IMG/VR virus record: IMGVR_UViG_3300042542_005028
Coordinates: 1 to 44,272 of that record
Reading direction: 5' to 3' (one strand)
DNA length: 44,272 nt
Origin: a virus
Made by a program: the position numbers and the translations under genes. The notes beneath the pieces were generated by a model. The model was not told the DNA's origin, made no database searches, and saw only the letters and a list, made by a program, of their open reading frames with translations. Every line of letters begins with the position of its first letter. Within the stretch, counting starts at the first letter, position 1. Shown here piece after piece: positions 14,037 through 23,400 of the stretch.

Positions 14037-15980
14037 ATGTTAGATCAATCATTACTTCAAAGCAATTTTATTGGTAGAGATGGATTTCGTTGGTGGATTG
14101 GACAGATACCACCAATTGAATCTATGGGAGAGCAACTCACTGGTGGTGGGTGGGGTAATCGATTCAAAGTAAGAATTCTTGGGTATCATCCTTACAGTGA
14201 AGCAGATCTTCCGAATGAAGATCTACCATGGGCACAATGCTTAATACCAACAACAGCAGGCAGTGGTGCTGCTAATGTTGCAACTGGAGTTCAATTACAG
14301 CCAGGCGATGTTGTTCTTGGATTTTTCTTAGATGGTGATAATGCTCAAATACCTGTGATTCTGGCAACATTTGGAAGAACAAGTTCAGTTCCTTCCACGA
14401 CATATGAATCTCCATTTATACCATTCACTGGATTTTCCAGTTTAGTTCCAAAAAATGGGGGAACAAATACTAATGAGACTAATGAAGTAACACAAAGTTC
14501 TCTGCCAACTCCACCGGATGTTAGTGTAGAACAAGGAAAACAACTATCTTCAATCTTTGGATATCAAGTAATATCAGCAAATTCTGCAATTGGTGATATT
14601 ATTCCTCTTGCAAATACTGCACAAAATGCAAAAACTTCTAAAATAAAGTCGGTTGTTACGAATTTAATTAAAAGAGTAAAAAGATTTCAAGGAAATGCTC
14701 AAAAAATAACAAATGAAATAAGAAAAGCAGTTGATAAAATTGTGCTTCTTTCTAATGAGTTTGTGGGTCTTTTTATGAATCCATTAATTAAATTACTCAA
14801 AACTCTTTTAAATCAAGGATTAAAGTTATTATACAAACTTGTTTTTGCTACAGTTCTTGCTGCTACAGGAAATCCTATAATTGCTCATGCTGCTGGAGTT
14901 GCCGCACAAAAAGCAATGGTAGGTCCAGTAAAGGCACTTGAGGATTCATTTTCATGTGTTGCCGGAGAAGTTATTGATAAACTTAAAAATATTGTTACGA
15001 ATATTATTACATCTGCAGTTGAGAATATAGACAGGTTTGTAAGTTGTGTAGAAGACCAATTTGTTGGATCACTTTTAAATTCAATTATTGATAATCTTGA
15101 AACATTGATGTCTTCACCTCTTACTGGAGTTGCAAAATTACTTCAATTCTTCTCTGATTTTAGTGTTGGTAAGACAATGAGATCTGTTGTTGACGGACTA
15201 GGAGTTTCTGGTGCAGCATTTGATTGTAAACAAAATTTCAGCAATTATCAAGGACTAGCAAATGAATGGGTTGTTGGTGGTGGTCCAAAATATGGAAATG
15301 TAAATCCATATAATAATGTAAAAAATCTTGTAGATATTGAAAATTCCGGAGTTGATCCAAATTCAGTTGTTGAATGTTTTTCTGGTGCCCTGCAATTTGC
15401 AAATCCACCCATTATTAACATTTTTGGAGGAACAGGATCTAATGCAACTGCAGTTCCTATTTTTGGAAATGTTGTAACTGGACCAGATGGTAATGTTACT
15501 GGAAGTGTTATTGGAGTTCAGATTACAAATCCAGGATCTGGATATACTTTCCCACCATTTATTGAGATTGTTGATGATAACGAGCAAGGTTATGGTGCAG
15601 TTGGAAGATCTTTAATTAATGAGAATGGTGAACTTGAATCCATATACATGGTATCCGAAGGTGAAAATTATTCAGTTGGAGATATTTCAGAATATTCAGT
15701 CTTTGATGTTATAGTAGAAGATGGTGGATCTGGTTATGTAGATGGAGATATTGTTATTGATGATGTTGGTAACGAGTATACAACACAAATAATTGATGGA
15801 AGTATCTATCAAGTTAAACCTCTAAATAATGTTATTCAGACTTTACCCATATTAACTGTTGATACTAGATTTTCTGGGGTTTCTGGATCTAATGCTGGTA
15901 GTGGAGCAATTCTCAGACCATTATTAGGAACTCCAACATTTACTGGCGAAATACAAACTGTAGTACAATGTCCTAAGTAA
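14037..15980 (+). CDS. gp5-like OB-fold hub/spike protein lacking the lysozyme domain
   Basis: Residues about 10-120 form the gp5-type OB domain: Trp-Gly-Asn-Arg-Phe-Lys-Val-Arg-Ile-Leu-Gly-Tyr-His, Leu-Pro-Trp-Ala-Gln-Cys-Leu-Ile-Pro-Thr-Thr-Ala-Gly, Gln-Pro-Gly-Asp-Val-Val-Leu-Gly-Phe-Phe-Leu-Asp-Gly-Asp-x-Ala-Gln-Ile-Pro-Val-Ile-Leu-Ala-Thr-Phe-Gly. In T4 gp5 this is followed by lysozyme and a beta-helix. Here a long helical region follows (about 190-400), then beta-rich segments with Asn-Pro-Gly-Ser-Gly-Tyr and Gly-Gly-Ser-Gly-Tyr. No lysozyme motif is visible; the wall-cutting domains are in the gene two upstream. The beta-helix is in the next gene. 647 residues versus 575 in T4. Confidence 0.82.
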   Translation: MLDQSLLQSNFIGRDGFRWWIGQIPPIESMGEQLTGGGWGNRFKVRILGYHPYSEADLPNEDLPWAQCLIPTTAGSGAANVATGVQLQPGDVVLGFFLDGDNAQIPVILATFGRTSSVPSTTYESPFIPFTGFSSLVPKNGGTNTNETNEVTQSSLPTPPDVSVEQGKQLSSIFGYQVISANSAIGDIIPLANTAQNAKTSKIKSVVTNLIKRVKRFQGNAQKITNEIRKAVDKIVLLSNEFVGLFMNPLIKLLKTLLNQGLKLLYKLVFATVLAATGNPIIAHAAGVAAQKAMVGPVKALEDSFSCVAGEVIDKLKNIVTNIITSAVENIDRFVSCVEDQFVGSLLNSIIDNLETLMSSPLTGVAKLLQFFSDFSVGKTMRSVVDGLGVSGAAFDCKQNFSNYQGLANEWVVGGGPKYGNVNPYNNVKNLVDIENSGVDPNSVVECFSGALQFANPPIINIFGGTGSNATAVPIFGNVVTGPDGNVTGSVIGVQITNPGSGYTFPPFIEIVDDNEQGYGAVGRSLINENGELESIYMVSEGENYSVGDISEYSVFDVIVEDGGSGYVDGDIVIDDVGNEYTTQIIDGSIYQVKPLNNVIQTLPILTVDTRFSGVSGSNAGSGAILRPLLGTPTFTGEIQTVVQCPK

Positions 15981-15981
15981 A

Positions 15982-16545
15982 ATGGCAGAAAGAAATAAAA
16001 ATATATTTAAGAGACAAATAATCAGTTTTAATCCGAATTTTAGAATTGATACTGCAAACCCACAAATGGGTTTATCTGGTATGGATGTTTATAAAATTTA
16101 TGGTGTAACTGATAATGGAGACAATCAATCATCAATTTCTTTAAGTAGCGGTGGAATATTTTCAATTTATAATGATCGTACCATTCAAATTTCTGGTGGA
16201 TCAAAACATGAAGAGGGAAGAGAAGATATAATTATTATTGGAAATAATGGAAATGTTTCAATTACTGCAAATGGAATGGTTCGCATTCGCGGAACTTCTA
16301 TTATGCTTGAAGCAGATGAAGATATACACTTAAAGGCAGGCAGAAATATTGATCTTAAAAGTGGATCTGGTCGAACTCTAATACAAGGTAATAAAATTGA
16401 TATAACAGCACAAACTGGAAATTTAATTGATGAACTGGGAAAGGGATTTTTAAAGAGTGTTTTTGCTGGTACATATGTTGGTGGAGATTTTCTTGGTGGG
16501 TTTATCAGTGGAGTTTCTAAAGCAGTTTTAAATTCTGTATTATAA
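15982..16545 (+). CDS. Separate beta-helix spike (gp5 C-terminal-like)
   Basis: The 187-residue protein has a central run of short alternating strands (about residues 50-150): Gly-Gly-Ile-Phe-Ser-Ile-Tyr-Asn-Asp, Gly-Asn-Val-Ser-Ile-Thr-Ala-Asn-Gly, Val-Arg-Ile-Arg-Gly-Thr-Ser-Ile-x-Leu-Glu-Ala, Ile-His-Leu-Lys-Ala-Gly-Arg-Asn-Ile-Asp-Leu-Lys-Ser-Gly-Ser-Gly, Ile-Asp-Ile-Thr-Ala. This is the pattern of gp5 C-terminal and VgrG needle beta-helices. A glycine-rich hydrophobic C-terminus follows (Gly-Gly-Asp-Phe-Leu-Gly-Gly-Phe-Ile-Ser-Gly). It starts two bases after the OB-fold gene and overlaps nothing, so T4 gp5 appears divided into two genes. A separate tip cap (gp5.4/PAAR) was not recognised. 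Confidence 0.8.
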   Translation: MAERNKNIFKRQIISFNPNFRIDTANPQMGLSGMDVYKIYGVTDNGDNQSSISLSSGGIFSIYNDRTIQISGGSKHEEGREDIIIIGNNGNVSITANGMVRIRGTSIMLEADEDIHLKAGRNIDLKSGSGRTLIQGNKIDITAQTGNLIDELGKGFLKSVFAGTYVGGDFLGGFISGVSKAVLNSVL

Positions 16546-16548
16546 TAT

Positions 16549-17169
16549 ATGGCCGAAGATTGTAGACAAACTAGACCAAATATTGGTAGTACTTCTAACA
16601 GTCAACAAGAAAGACAAGAAAGTGCAGTACCGTATAAAGAACCGGCAAAGGATAGTAATTTTTATGGATTAGAATCTCATTTTAATCAAGATGTAATTTT
16701 TTATGGAGATGTAAGAATTCATGGAGAATTACTTGCAAATTTTTCAGGATTACAAAATCAATCAATAACTACAAAAGATTTAAATGTTTTAAGAACTTCT
16801 ATTTTTGATGGTAACGCTTATTTTTCAGAAAATGTCTATTTTGATAAAGGTATAAATGCTGGAATTGCAACAATAAGAACAAAATTAGATGTTGGTTGTG
16901 GTGGAACAACCTTAAGGGCAGATACTTCAACTGGTAAAGTCGGCATTGGTAGTACAATACCACAACAAAAATTAGATGTTGCAGGAAGCGTAAAAATAGA
17001 TGAAACAATCTATGATTCTGCAAACGTTCCTGGAAGAAATGGATATTATTTGGTTAGAGATGATCGTGGAGTTAGATGGATACCTTTAGTCGCTGATACT
17101 ATTCCTGGAGTTCCTGGTATTAATACTGAAGGAATTTTTGTCCTCAATGAAGGTGTTCCTCTTTACTAA
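16549..17169 (+). CDS. Small fibre/baseplate structural protein
   Basis: The 206-residue protein has a polar N-terminus (Gln/Ser-rich), then Phe-Asn-Gln-Asp-Val-Ile-Phe-Tyr-Gly-Asp-Val-Arg-Ile-His-Gly strands. A fibre module follows: Val-Gly-Ile-Gly-Ser-Thr-Ile-Pro-Gln-Gln-Lys-Leu-Asp-Val-Ala-Gly-Ser-Val-Lys-Ile and Thr-Ile-Tyr-Asp-Ser-x-x-x-Pro-Gly. A similar module recurs in the larger fibre genes at 20450 and, in part, 35191. It closes the hub operon; a late-type promoter starts the next unit. It probably links the baseplate to fibres (inference). Confidence 0.72.
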   Translation: MAEDCRQTRPNIGSTSNSQQERQESAVPYKEPAKDSNFYGLESHFNQDVIFYGDVRIHGELLANFSGLQNQSITTKDLNVLRTSIFDGNAYFSENVYFDKGINAGIATIRTKLDVGCGGTTLRADTSTGKVGIGSTIPQQKLDVAGSVKIDETIYDSANVPGRNGYYLVRDDRGVRWIPLVADTIPGVPGINTEGIFVLNEGVPLY

Positions 17170-17175
17170 CCATAG

Positions 17176-17183
17176 TATAAATA
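17176..17183 (+). promoter_or_regulatory. Late promoter TATAAATA before the fibre genes
   Basis: Exact TATAAATA, 21 bases before ATG 17205, in a 35-base intergenic gap. TAGTAGG next to the start supplies the ribosome site. Confidence 0.65.
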
Positions 17184-17204
17184 TTTCATTATAAAAGTAG
17201 TAGG

Positions 17205-19775
17205 ATGACCAGATTTTATATCCAAGATCAAGGTGTATTTATTCCAACTAATGATTTGGCCCAAGCATTTGCTGCTCTAAATTTTGTACAAACAAATAGT
17301 CTTGGAGTTGGAACAGATACTTTAATACCAATTGTTAATACTAGTAATCCTAATTGGATCGCGGATATTAAAACACAAGATTTATGGGGTCACACTGGAA
17401 TAGGTTCTACCGCATCACTTTTTAGATTAACCAATGTTGGTGTTGGAACTGCAGTACTTCCAAATAGATTTCAGGTAGGTCTTACTGGACAAGATTTTGT
17501 AGTTACTCCTGCCGGATTGACTGGTCTTGGATTGGCAAATCCAGCGTATAAATTAGATATTACTGGAGATCTTCATGCTACGCAAAGAGTTGAATTCGAT
17601 GCAACTTTAGATGTTGATGGTGCCACCACTCTCAATGATACTTTAGATGTTACTAATGCAACAACTTTAAATGCAACATTAGATGTAACTGGTGCTACTA
17701 CCCTTAATAATACTTTAGATGTAACTGGTGCTACCACTCTCAATAATACTTTAGATGTAACTGGTGCTACTACCCTTAATAATACTTTAGATGTAACTGG
17801 TGCTACCACTCTCAATGATACTTTAGATGTAACTGGTGCCACCACTCTTAATGATACTTTAGATGTAACTGGTGCCACCACTCTTAATGATACTTTAGAT
17901 GTCACTAATGCAACAACTTTAAATGCAACATTAGATGTAACTGGTGCTACTACTCTCAATAATACTTTAGATGTAACTGGTGCTACTACTCTCAATAATA
18001 CTTTAGATGTAACTGGTGATACTACCATCGATGGTATTTTGGAATTAAACTCATCATTAAGAGATATTAATGATAGTACAGCAACGGGAAAATTTGATTA
18101 TCGATTATCTTCTGTAGGTACAGGTGTATCGTGGAGACCTCCAGGAGTTCAGACTCAAAACATCATTTATGTTACAAAGGATGGTAATGATGCTAATAGT
18201 GGATTATTGGAAGGTGACGCAAAGGCAACAGTAGGAGCAGCTGCATCAATCGCACAAGATGGAGATACAATTTATGTTCGACCTGGAGTTTATTTTGAAA
18301 ACAATCCTATAGGTCTTCGTACTGATGTTACAATTTCTGGACAAGATTTAAGACTTGTTACAATTATTCCAAACAATCCATCAAAAGATGTTTTTCATGT
18401 AAGAAGAGGTTGTTTAATTGAAAATCTAAATTTTGCTGGAACTAGTGTATCAGTTGCCCATACTGGATGTGCTGCAGTTGCATTTCCACCAACGAATCCA
18501 GCAGATTATGCTGTAACTGGGTATATTGCTCCTGGTCCTGCAAATGAAGGGCTTACTGGAAGGTGGAGGTCTCCCTATATACGGAACTGTACCAATTTTA
18601 TGACCAAAAGTATTGGTATGAAAATTAATGGAGACCACGCAACTGCCTCTACAATTGGTAATGATTTGAAATGTATGGTCTGCGATTCCTTCACTCAATA
18701 TAATGAAGCAGGAATTGGAGTATCAATTACCAATAATGGATATGCTCAGTTAGTTTCTATTTTTACAATTAACTGCGATATTGCAATTTATGTAGATAGT
18801 GGAGGTTCTTGTGACTTAACAAACTCCAACTCATCATTTGGTAATTATGGTTTATATGCTGTTGGTCTTGGAAAAACAGAATTTACCGCAACAGTAGGAA
18901 CATATCCACCAACAAGAACTCAACCTGGAGTTAATCCCGAAAGTGATAAGGTTACATTTGTCAATATGAAAGATGATTCAAATGGTGGAATTGGGACAGT
19001 AAGAAAACCTTATGATGGGCAAGCATTATTCTTCCAAATTGATTTAAGAAATTATCCAGATGCAGTAACCACTGGATTGTCTACTACGATATTAAAAAAT
19101 CCTATGGTTAGGGTTGATTCAATTAAAGTTACAAATGGTGGTTCCGGGTATAGTGCAGCATCTCCACCAACAGTCATAATTGTTGATTCTGATTTAACAC
19201 AGCAACCAAAAGGACCTCAAGGAATTATTGCTGAGGTAAGTCCAACGATTGATCCAATCTCAGGTTCTATTACCGCAATTGATGTTGTAAATAGTGGAAG
19301 AAATTATTTACCAACGCAAAACTTACAAGTTTTAATTGATGGAGGTTCTGCATCAGCACAAGTCATAACAGAACCAATTTATTATACTATTGATACTGCA
19401 ACTGAACCAACTCCAATCACTGGAATTACAACAGTTACATTTAATCAATTTATTCCTTATGAACTATTTGGTGGTGAAGCAGTTTCATTGAAAAGAATTA
19501 GTCGTATTTTAACTAGTTCCCATTCTTTTGAATATATCGGTACAGGAACAGATATAAATACATCAACTCCCTTCAAAGGAGCAGTTCCAATTAAAGAGAA
19601 TGAAATTGTTGCTTTAGATGGAGCACAAATTCCATTTACAAGCACAGATCAAAAAGGAAATTTTGATATTGGTGAAGGATTTCAAATTAATCAACCGACT
19701 GCAACAATTAGAGGGCGAGATTTTAGTAAAGCAATACAAGCAGAAGTAACACCATTAATTCTTGCATTAAGATAA
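17205..19775 (+). CDS. Repeat-rich fibre/beta-helix structural protein
   Basis: The 856-residue protein has three parts. Residues 1-133 include Gly-x-Gly-x-Ala-Asn-Pro-Ala-Tyr-Lys-Leu-Asp-Ile-Thr-Gly, a fibre-module motif. Residues 134-277 are twelve tandem 12-residue repeats (Thr-Leu-Asp-Val-Thr-Gly-Ala-Thr-Thr-Leu-Asn-Asn type), expected to form a beta-solenoid or fibre shaft. Around residue 325 a right-handed beta-helix-like domain starts with Ile-Tyr-Val-Thr-Lys-Asp-Gly-Asn-Asp-Ala-Asn-Ser-Gly and Asp-Thr-Ile-Tyr-Val-Arg-Pro-Gly-Val-Tyr, as in pectate-lyase-like phage structural proteins. Near 645 is Gly-Gly-Ser-Gly-Tyr-Ser-Ala-Ala-Ser-Pro-Pro. A virion protein is likely; enzymatic activity on polysaccharide cannot be claimed. 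Confidence 0.82.
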   Translation: MTRFYIQDQGVFIPTNDLAQAFAALNFVQTNSLGVGTDTLIPIVNTSNPNWIADIKTQDLWGHTGIGSTASLFRLTNVGVGTAVLPNRFQVGLTGQDFVVTPAGLTGLGLANPAYKLDITGDLHATQRVEFDATLDVDGATTLNDTLDVTNATTLNATLDVTGATTLNNTLDVTGATTLNNTLDVTGATTLNNTLDVTGATTLNDTLDVTGATTLNDTLDVTGATTLNDTLDVTNATTLNATLDVTGATTLNNTLDVTGATTLNNTLDVTGDTTIDGILELNSSLRDINDSTATGKFDYRLSSVGTGVSWRPPGVQTQNIIYVTKDGNDANSGLLEGDAKATVGAAASIAQDGDTIYVRPGVYFENNPIGLRTDVTISGQDLRLVTIIPNNPSKDVFHVRRGCLIENLNFAGTSVSVAHTGCAAVAFPPTNPADYAVTGYIAPGPANEGLTGRWRSPYIRNCTNFMTKSIGMKINGDHATASTIGNDLKCMVCDSFTQYNEAGIGVSITNNGYAQLVSIFTINCDIAIYVDSGGSCDLTNSNSSFGNYGLYAVGLGKTEFTATVGTYPPTRTQPGVNPESDKVTFVNMKDDSNGGIGTVRKPYDGQALFFQIDLRNYPDAVTTGLSTTILKNPMVRVDSIKVTNGGSGYSAASPPTVIIVDSDLTQQPKGPQGIIAEVSPTIDPISGSITAIDVVNSGRNYLPTQNLQVLIDGGSASAQVITEPIYYTIDTATEPTPITGITTVTFNQFIPYELFGGEAVSLKRISRILTSSHSFEYIGTGTDINTSTPFKGAVPIKENEIVALDGAQIPFTSTDQKGNFDIGEGFQINQPTATIRGRDFSKAIQAEVTPLILALR
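17604..18035 (+). repeat. Twelve tandem 36-bp repeats encoding a fibre shaft
   Basis: Twelve in-frame 36-bp units, each encoding Thr-Leu-Asp-Val-x-x-Ala-Thr-Thr-Leu-Asn-x, with variable residues at positions 5-6 and 12. The order of the final residue is D,A,N,N,N,D,D,D,A,N,N,G. Units 1-4 (D,A,N,N, with Thr-Asn in unit 2) recur as units 8-11, so a block with a 7-unit (252-bp) offset was probably duplicated. Confidence 0.92.
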
Positions 19776-19779
19776 AATT

Positions 19780-20448
19780 ATGGCAGTAGCACCACTTAAT
19801 AAATTTTTAACAATTGCAGTTCCTGTTGCTCCTGGAGAACAAACTGTTTATACTACTCCAACAGGTGTATCTGCTATTGTTCTTTATGCTCAAGTTTCAA
19901 ACGTAGGAGTTAATACTTTTCCTTCATTTACAATGACTCATAGAAGGAAAAGTACGTCATTAAGAACTTCTGGAAATACTAGAAATATAAGAATCATTAG
20001 AGATGTAGAAGTACCAACAAATGATTCTTTAGTAATTATTGATGGGAGATTAGTTTTAGAAAGAAGTGCAGTAATCAGTGATTCTATTATAATTGAAGGA
20101 ACTCAAGCGGGAATCGTAACTGTTACAGGTTGTTTATACGACAATACCACTGGATTGACAACTGTTACAACATTAACCCCTCACAATTTTAATGTTAATG
20201 ATGAAGTTACGATGAGTGGTCTTGCATTTACTTGCAGTGGATCTTTTGGACTTACTACCTCTATTTTCCCATCACCTCAACAATCTTTTACCATCACAAG
20301 CATTCAGGGTAATGTTGGAACGTCAAGAACCTTTGTAACTAACTCAGGAATCGTTGTTGGAATTGCTCATACATATCTTAATGGTGGTCTAGTCGCCCCA
20401 TTACAAATGGAATTTATTTGTAGTATCCTAGAAAATAGTATTTCGTAA
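19780..20448 (+). CDS. Structural protein between fibre genes, function unknown
   Basis: The 222-residue protein begins Met-Ala-Val-Ala-Pro-Leu-Asn-Lys-Phe-Leu-Thr-Ile-Ala-Val-Pro-Val and is beta-rich throughout: Thr-Val-Tyr-Thr-Thr-Pro-Thr-Gly-Val-Ser-Ala-Ile-Val-Leu-Tyr-Ala, then Arg-Asp-Val-Glu-Val-Pro-Thr-Asn-Asp-Ser-Leu-Val-Ile-Ile-Asp-Gly-Arg-Leu-Val-Leu-Glu. The latter looks like a small jelly-roll/Ig-type virion protein. A Thr-Thr-Val-Thr-Thr-Leu-Thr-Pro-His-Asn-Phe-Asn-Val-Asn-Asp-Glu-Val segment resembles one in the 1863-residue fibre (Thr-Glu-Val-Ala-His-Asn-Leu-Asn-Ala-Gly). It starts 5 bases after the previous gene and ends 2 before the next, so it is co-expressed with the fibres. 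Confidence 0.7.
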   Translation: MAVAPLNKFLTIAVPVAPGEQTVYTTPTGVSAIVLYAQVSNVGVNTFPSFTMTHRRKSTSLRTSGNTRNIRIIRDVEVPTNDSLVIIDGRLVLERSAVISDSIIIEGTQAGIVTVTGCLYDNTTGLTTVTTLTPHNFNVNDEVTMSGLAFTCSGSFGLTTSIFPSPQQSFTITSIQGNVGTSRTFVTNSGIVVGIAHTYLNGGLVAPLQMEFICSILENSIS

Positions 20449-20449
20449 A

Positions 20450-23400
20450 ATGCCAAAGTATTTAAGTGGAAGAGTTAAACTTGCTTCTCAGGGAACTTTA
20501 GGAACTGATAGATATCAATATCTTGGTCTAAATCAAGTAGAACCTAATCTTGGATCTCCACCAATAGGTGGAGATATTGTACCAGATGGACAACAATATC
20601 AAATTATTAGTTTTCCAGATTATCCGGGAAGAAGATATTGGGTTCCTGTTGGTGGAGGATTAATTCCCGGTTCCATTACTGTCTTTGATGAAGGATTTTT
20701 AGTTGGTGGAATTAGTAGTACAACTCAATTAACTTTTGTTGGTGCAGCAGTAAGTGCTTTTGGAATTACTAATCCAGTTCCTGGAATTGGTGTAACAATT
20801 AGAATATTCTCACCAGGAAATGATAGTGAAGTTTTATTTAATCAATCAAATGAATTCACAACATCTCCTATTTTCAAATTTAATAGTACTGTAGGATTAT
20901 TAACTGCAGGAAATTCTCTCAATGTTGGATTGGGGGGAACTTATTTTACAGTTATTGGAGTTGGATCTGTTGGAATTAGAACTGCAAATCCAACTCAAGA
21001 ATTAGATTTGAATGGAAATCTAAGATTAAGAGGAACAATATATGATTACAACAATCAACCAGGAAATCCAAATGAAATTCTTGTAAAGAACAATTTTGGT
21101 GGACTTGTATGGATTAATCAAAGTTCAGTAAGGGCAGGCGCAGGTGGAACTTATAGAAATGTTCAGTTTCATAATTCTGCTGGATTAGTTGATGGGGCGT
21201 CAAATTTTGTTTATAATGAGGTTAGTCAACGTGTTGGTATTGGGAGTACAATTCCAACAGTAACTTTGGATGTTCTGGGAATTTCTTCTTTCAAAGGTCA
21301 AACGACAATTGATTTTTTGAATGTAACCGGAGTTACTACATCTTCTACCCTCAATGTAACTGGCATTACAACGACTCGTGGATTAATAGTATCTGGAGTC
21401 AGCACACTTGGATTTATAACGGGAACAAATGCTTATTTTACTGGAATAGTAACTGCAAATAAGTTTAATGGGTCATTAGATGTTGTTACCGATTTATATG
21501 TATCGGGATTCTCTACATTCAAAAAATTAGTATATATTGATTCTAATTTAGGAGTATCAGGTCTTACAACATTAAGTAATTTAAAAGTATCAGGAATTTC
21601 AACTTTTGATAGTCAGGTTAATATTAATAATTTGAATGTAACAGGTGTAGGAACATTTGATAACATTAAAATTGATACGAACACAATTTATACAACAACT
21701 GGTAATTTAATTTTAGATTCACTTTCTGGAACAACTCAAATTGATGATAAAATTTATGTAACTGATACTACAGATTCTAATGATAAAGATAATGGATCGA
21801 TTATAACTGAAGGTGGTGTTGGAATCGAAAAGAACTTAAATGTTGGAGGTTCATTTAGAGTTGCGGGAGTAACAACACTTGCCGCAAATGGAGGAATCAC
21901 AACAACTGGCGGAAATCTATCTGTAGGCGGAAATTTAAGTGTTGTAGGAGTAACAACACTTGCCGCAAATGGAGGAATCACAACAACTGGCGGTGATTTG
22001 TATATTGGTGGAAGTTTAAACGTAAAGCAAACAGTAAATCCAGATTTTGTAAAGACTAATAGACTTCAAGTTACAGGAATTTCATCATTAGATTCCACCA
22101 CAGTTGTTGGTGGTGATACAATTATCAATAATGGACCAATTCTTCAGGTTTCTGGAATAAATTCAAGTGTTTATATTGGTGGTAATATTGGATTAGGTAG
22201 TACCAACCCAACATCAAAACTTTATATTGTTGGTGATGCTTTTATTACTGGATTCACAACTTTAGGAACTGGCGCAACATCTAGAGGGACATTATTTGCA
22301 AATCAATTAAGTGTTGCCGGATTCTCTACTTTTGTCGGTCTAGTTACTAGCAGATCAACATTATTTACAAATCAATTAAGTGCTTCTGGATTCTCTACTT
22401 TTGTTGGTCTAGTTACTAGTAGATCAACATTATTTGCAAATCAATTAAGTGTTGCTGGTGTTAGTACATTTAATGGTAATGTAATTTTAGGTGATGAAAA
22501 TTCTGACCTAGTAACCTTTAATTCTAGAGTAAACAGTTCAATTATACCTTCTGCAAATAATACTTATAGTTTAGGTGCTAGTGGTCTTGCATGGGATAGT
22601 GTTTGGGCGCAAACTTTTAATGGTAGATTTGTAGGAACTGCTGATGAAGCAGTTAAAGTTTCAACTGGCACTACTACAGGAACTTCATCATATTATTTAA
22701 CTTTTGTCGATAGTAATAATGATCCTAGAGAAAATGAATTTTTGTATACCGATTCTGAAATAACATATAACCCATCTACAGATCTATTGAGTGTTGGCAA
22801 ACTTTATGTTTCTGGAATTAGTACATTTAATAGTAGTGCAATATTTAATAACAATATATCAGTCGGCGGCATTGCAACGTTTAGTGGCAATGCATCATTT
22901 AATGGTAATGTAATTTTAGGTAATGAAAATTCTGACCTAGTAACTTTTAATTCTAGAGTAAACAGTTCAATTATACCTTCCAATAGCGGAACTCTTGATT
23001 TAGGTAGTCCTTCTAATTTGTGGGGAACCATTTACACAACCACTATTGTTGGATCAGTTACTGGTATTGCAGATACTGCTAAACAATTACAAACATCAAG
23101 AAATTTTAGCATTAATGGAACTGGTAGTGTAATTAATGCTGGAGATGTTTCTGCATCCGTAGTTTCATTTAATGGAACACAAAATGTAGTTTTAAATGGC
23201 AGTTTAAAAAATGTAACTGGATTAACTGCTGGGACGTATGGTGATAGCACTACAATTCCAGTTGTCAGTGTTAATGCTCAAGGTATCGTAACCTCAATAA
23301 CAACTACAGGAGTTAATTTCAGTACTGCAACAGTACAAAATGCAGATAATATTAAAACAACATCATCAACTTCAAGCACATTATATCCAACTTTTGTTGA

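Noticed and set aside
17573-18028. 151-residue minus-strand ORF with Val-Thr-Ser-Lys-Val repeats
   Set aside because: It is the mirror of the 36-bp repeat array inside the fibre gene; no ribosome site or promoter on that strand.
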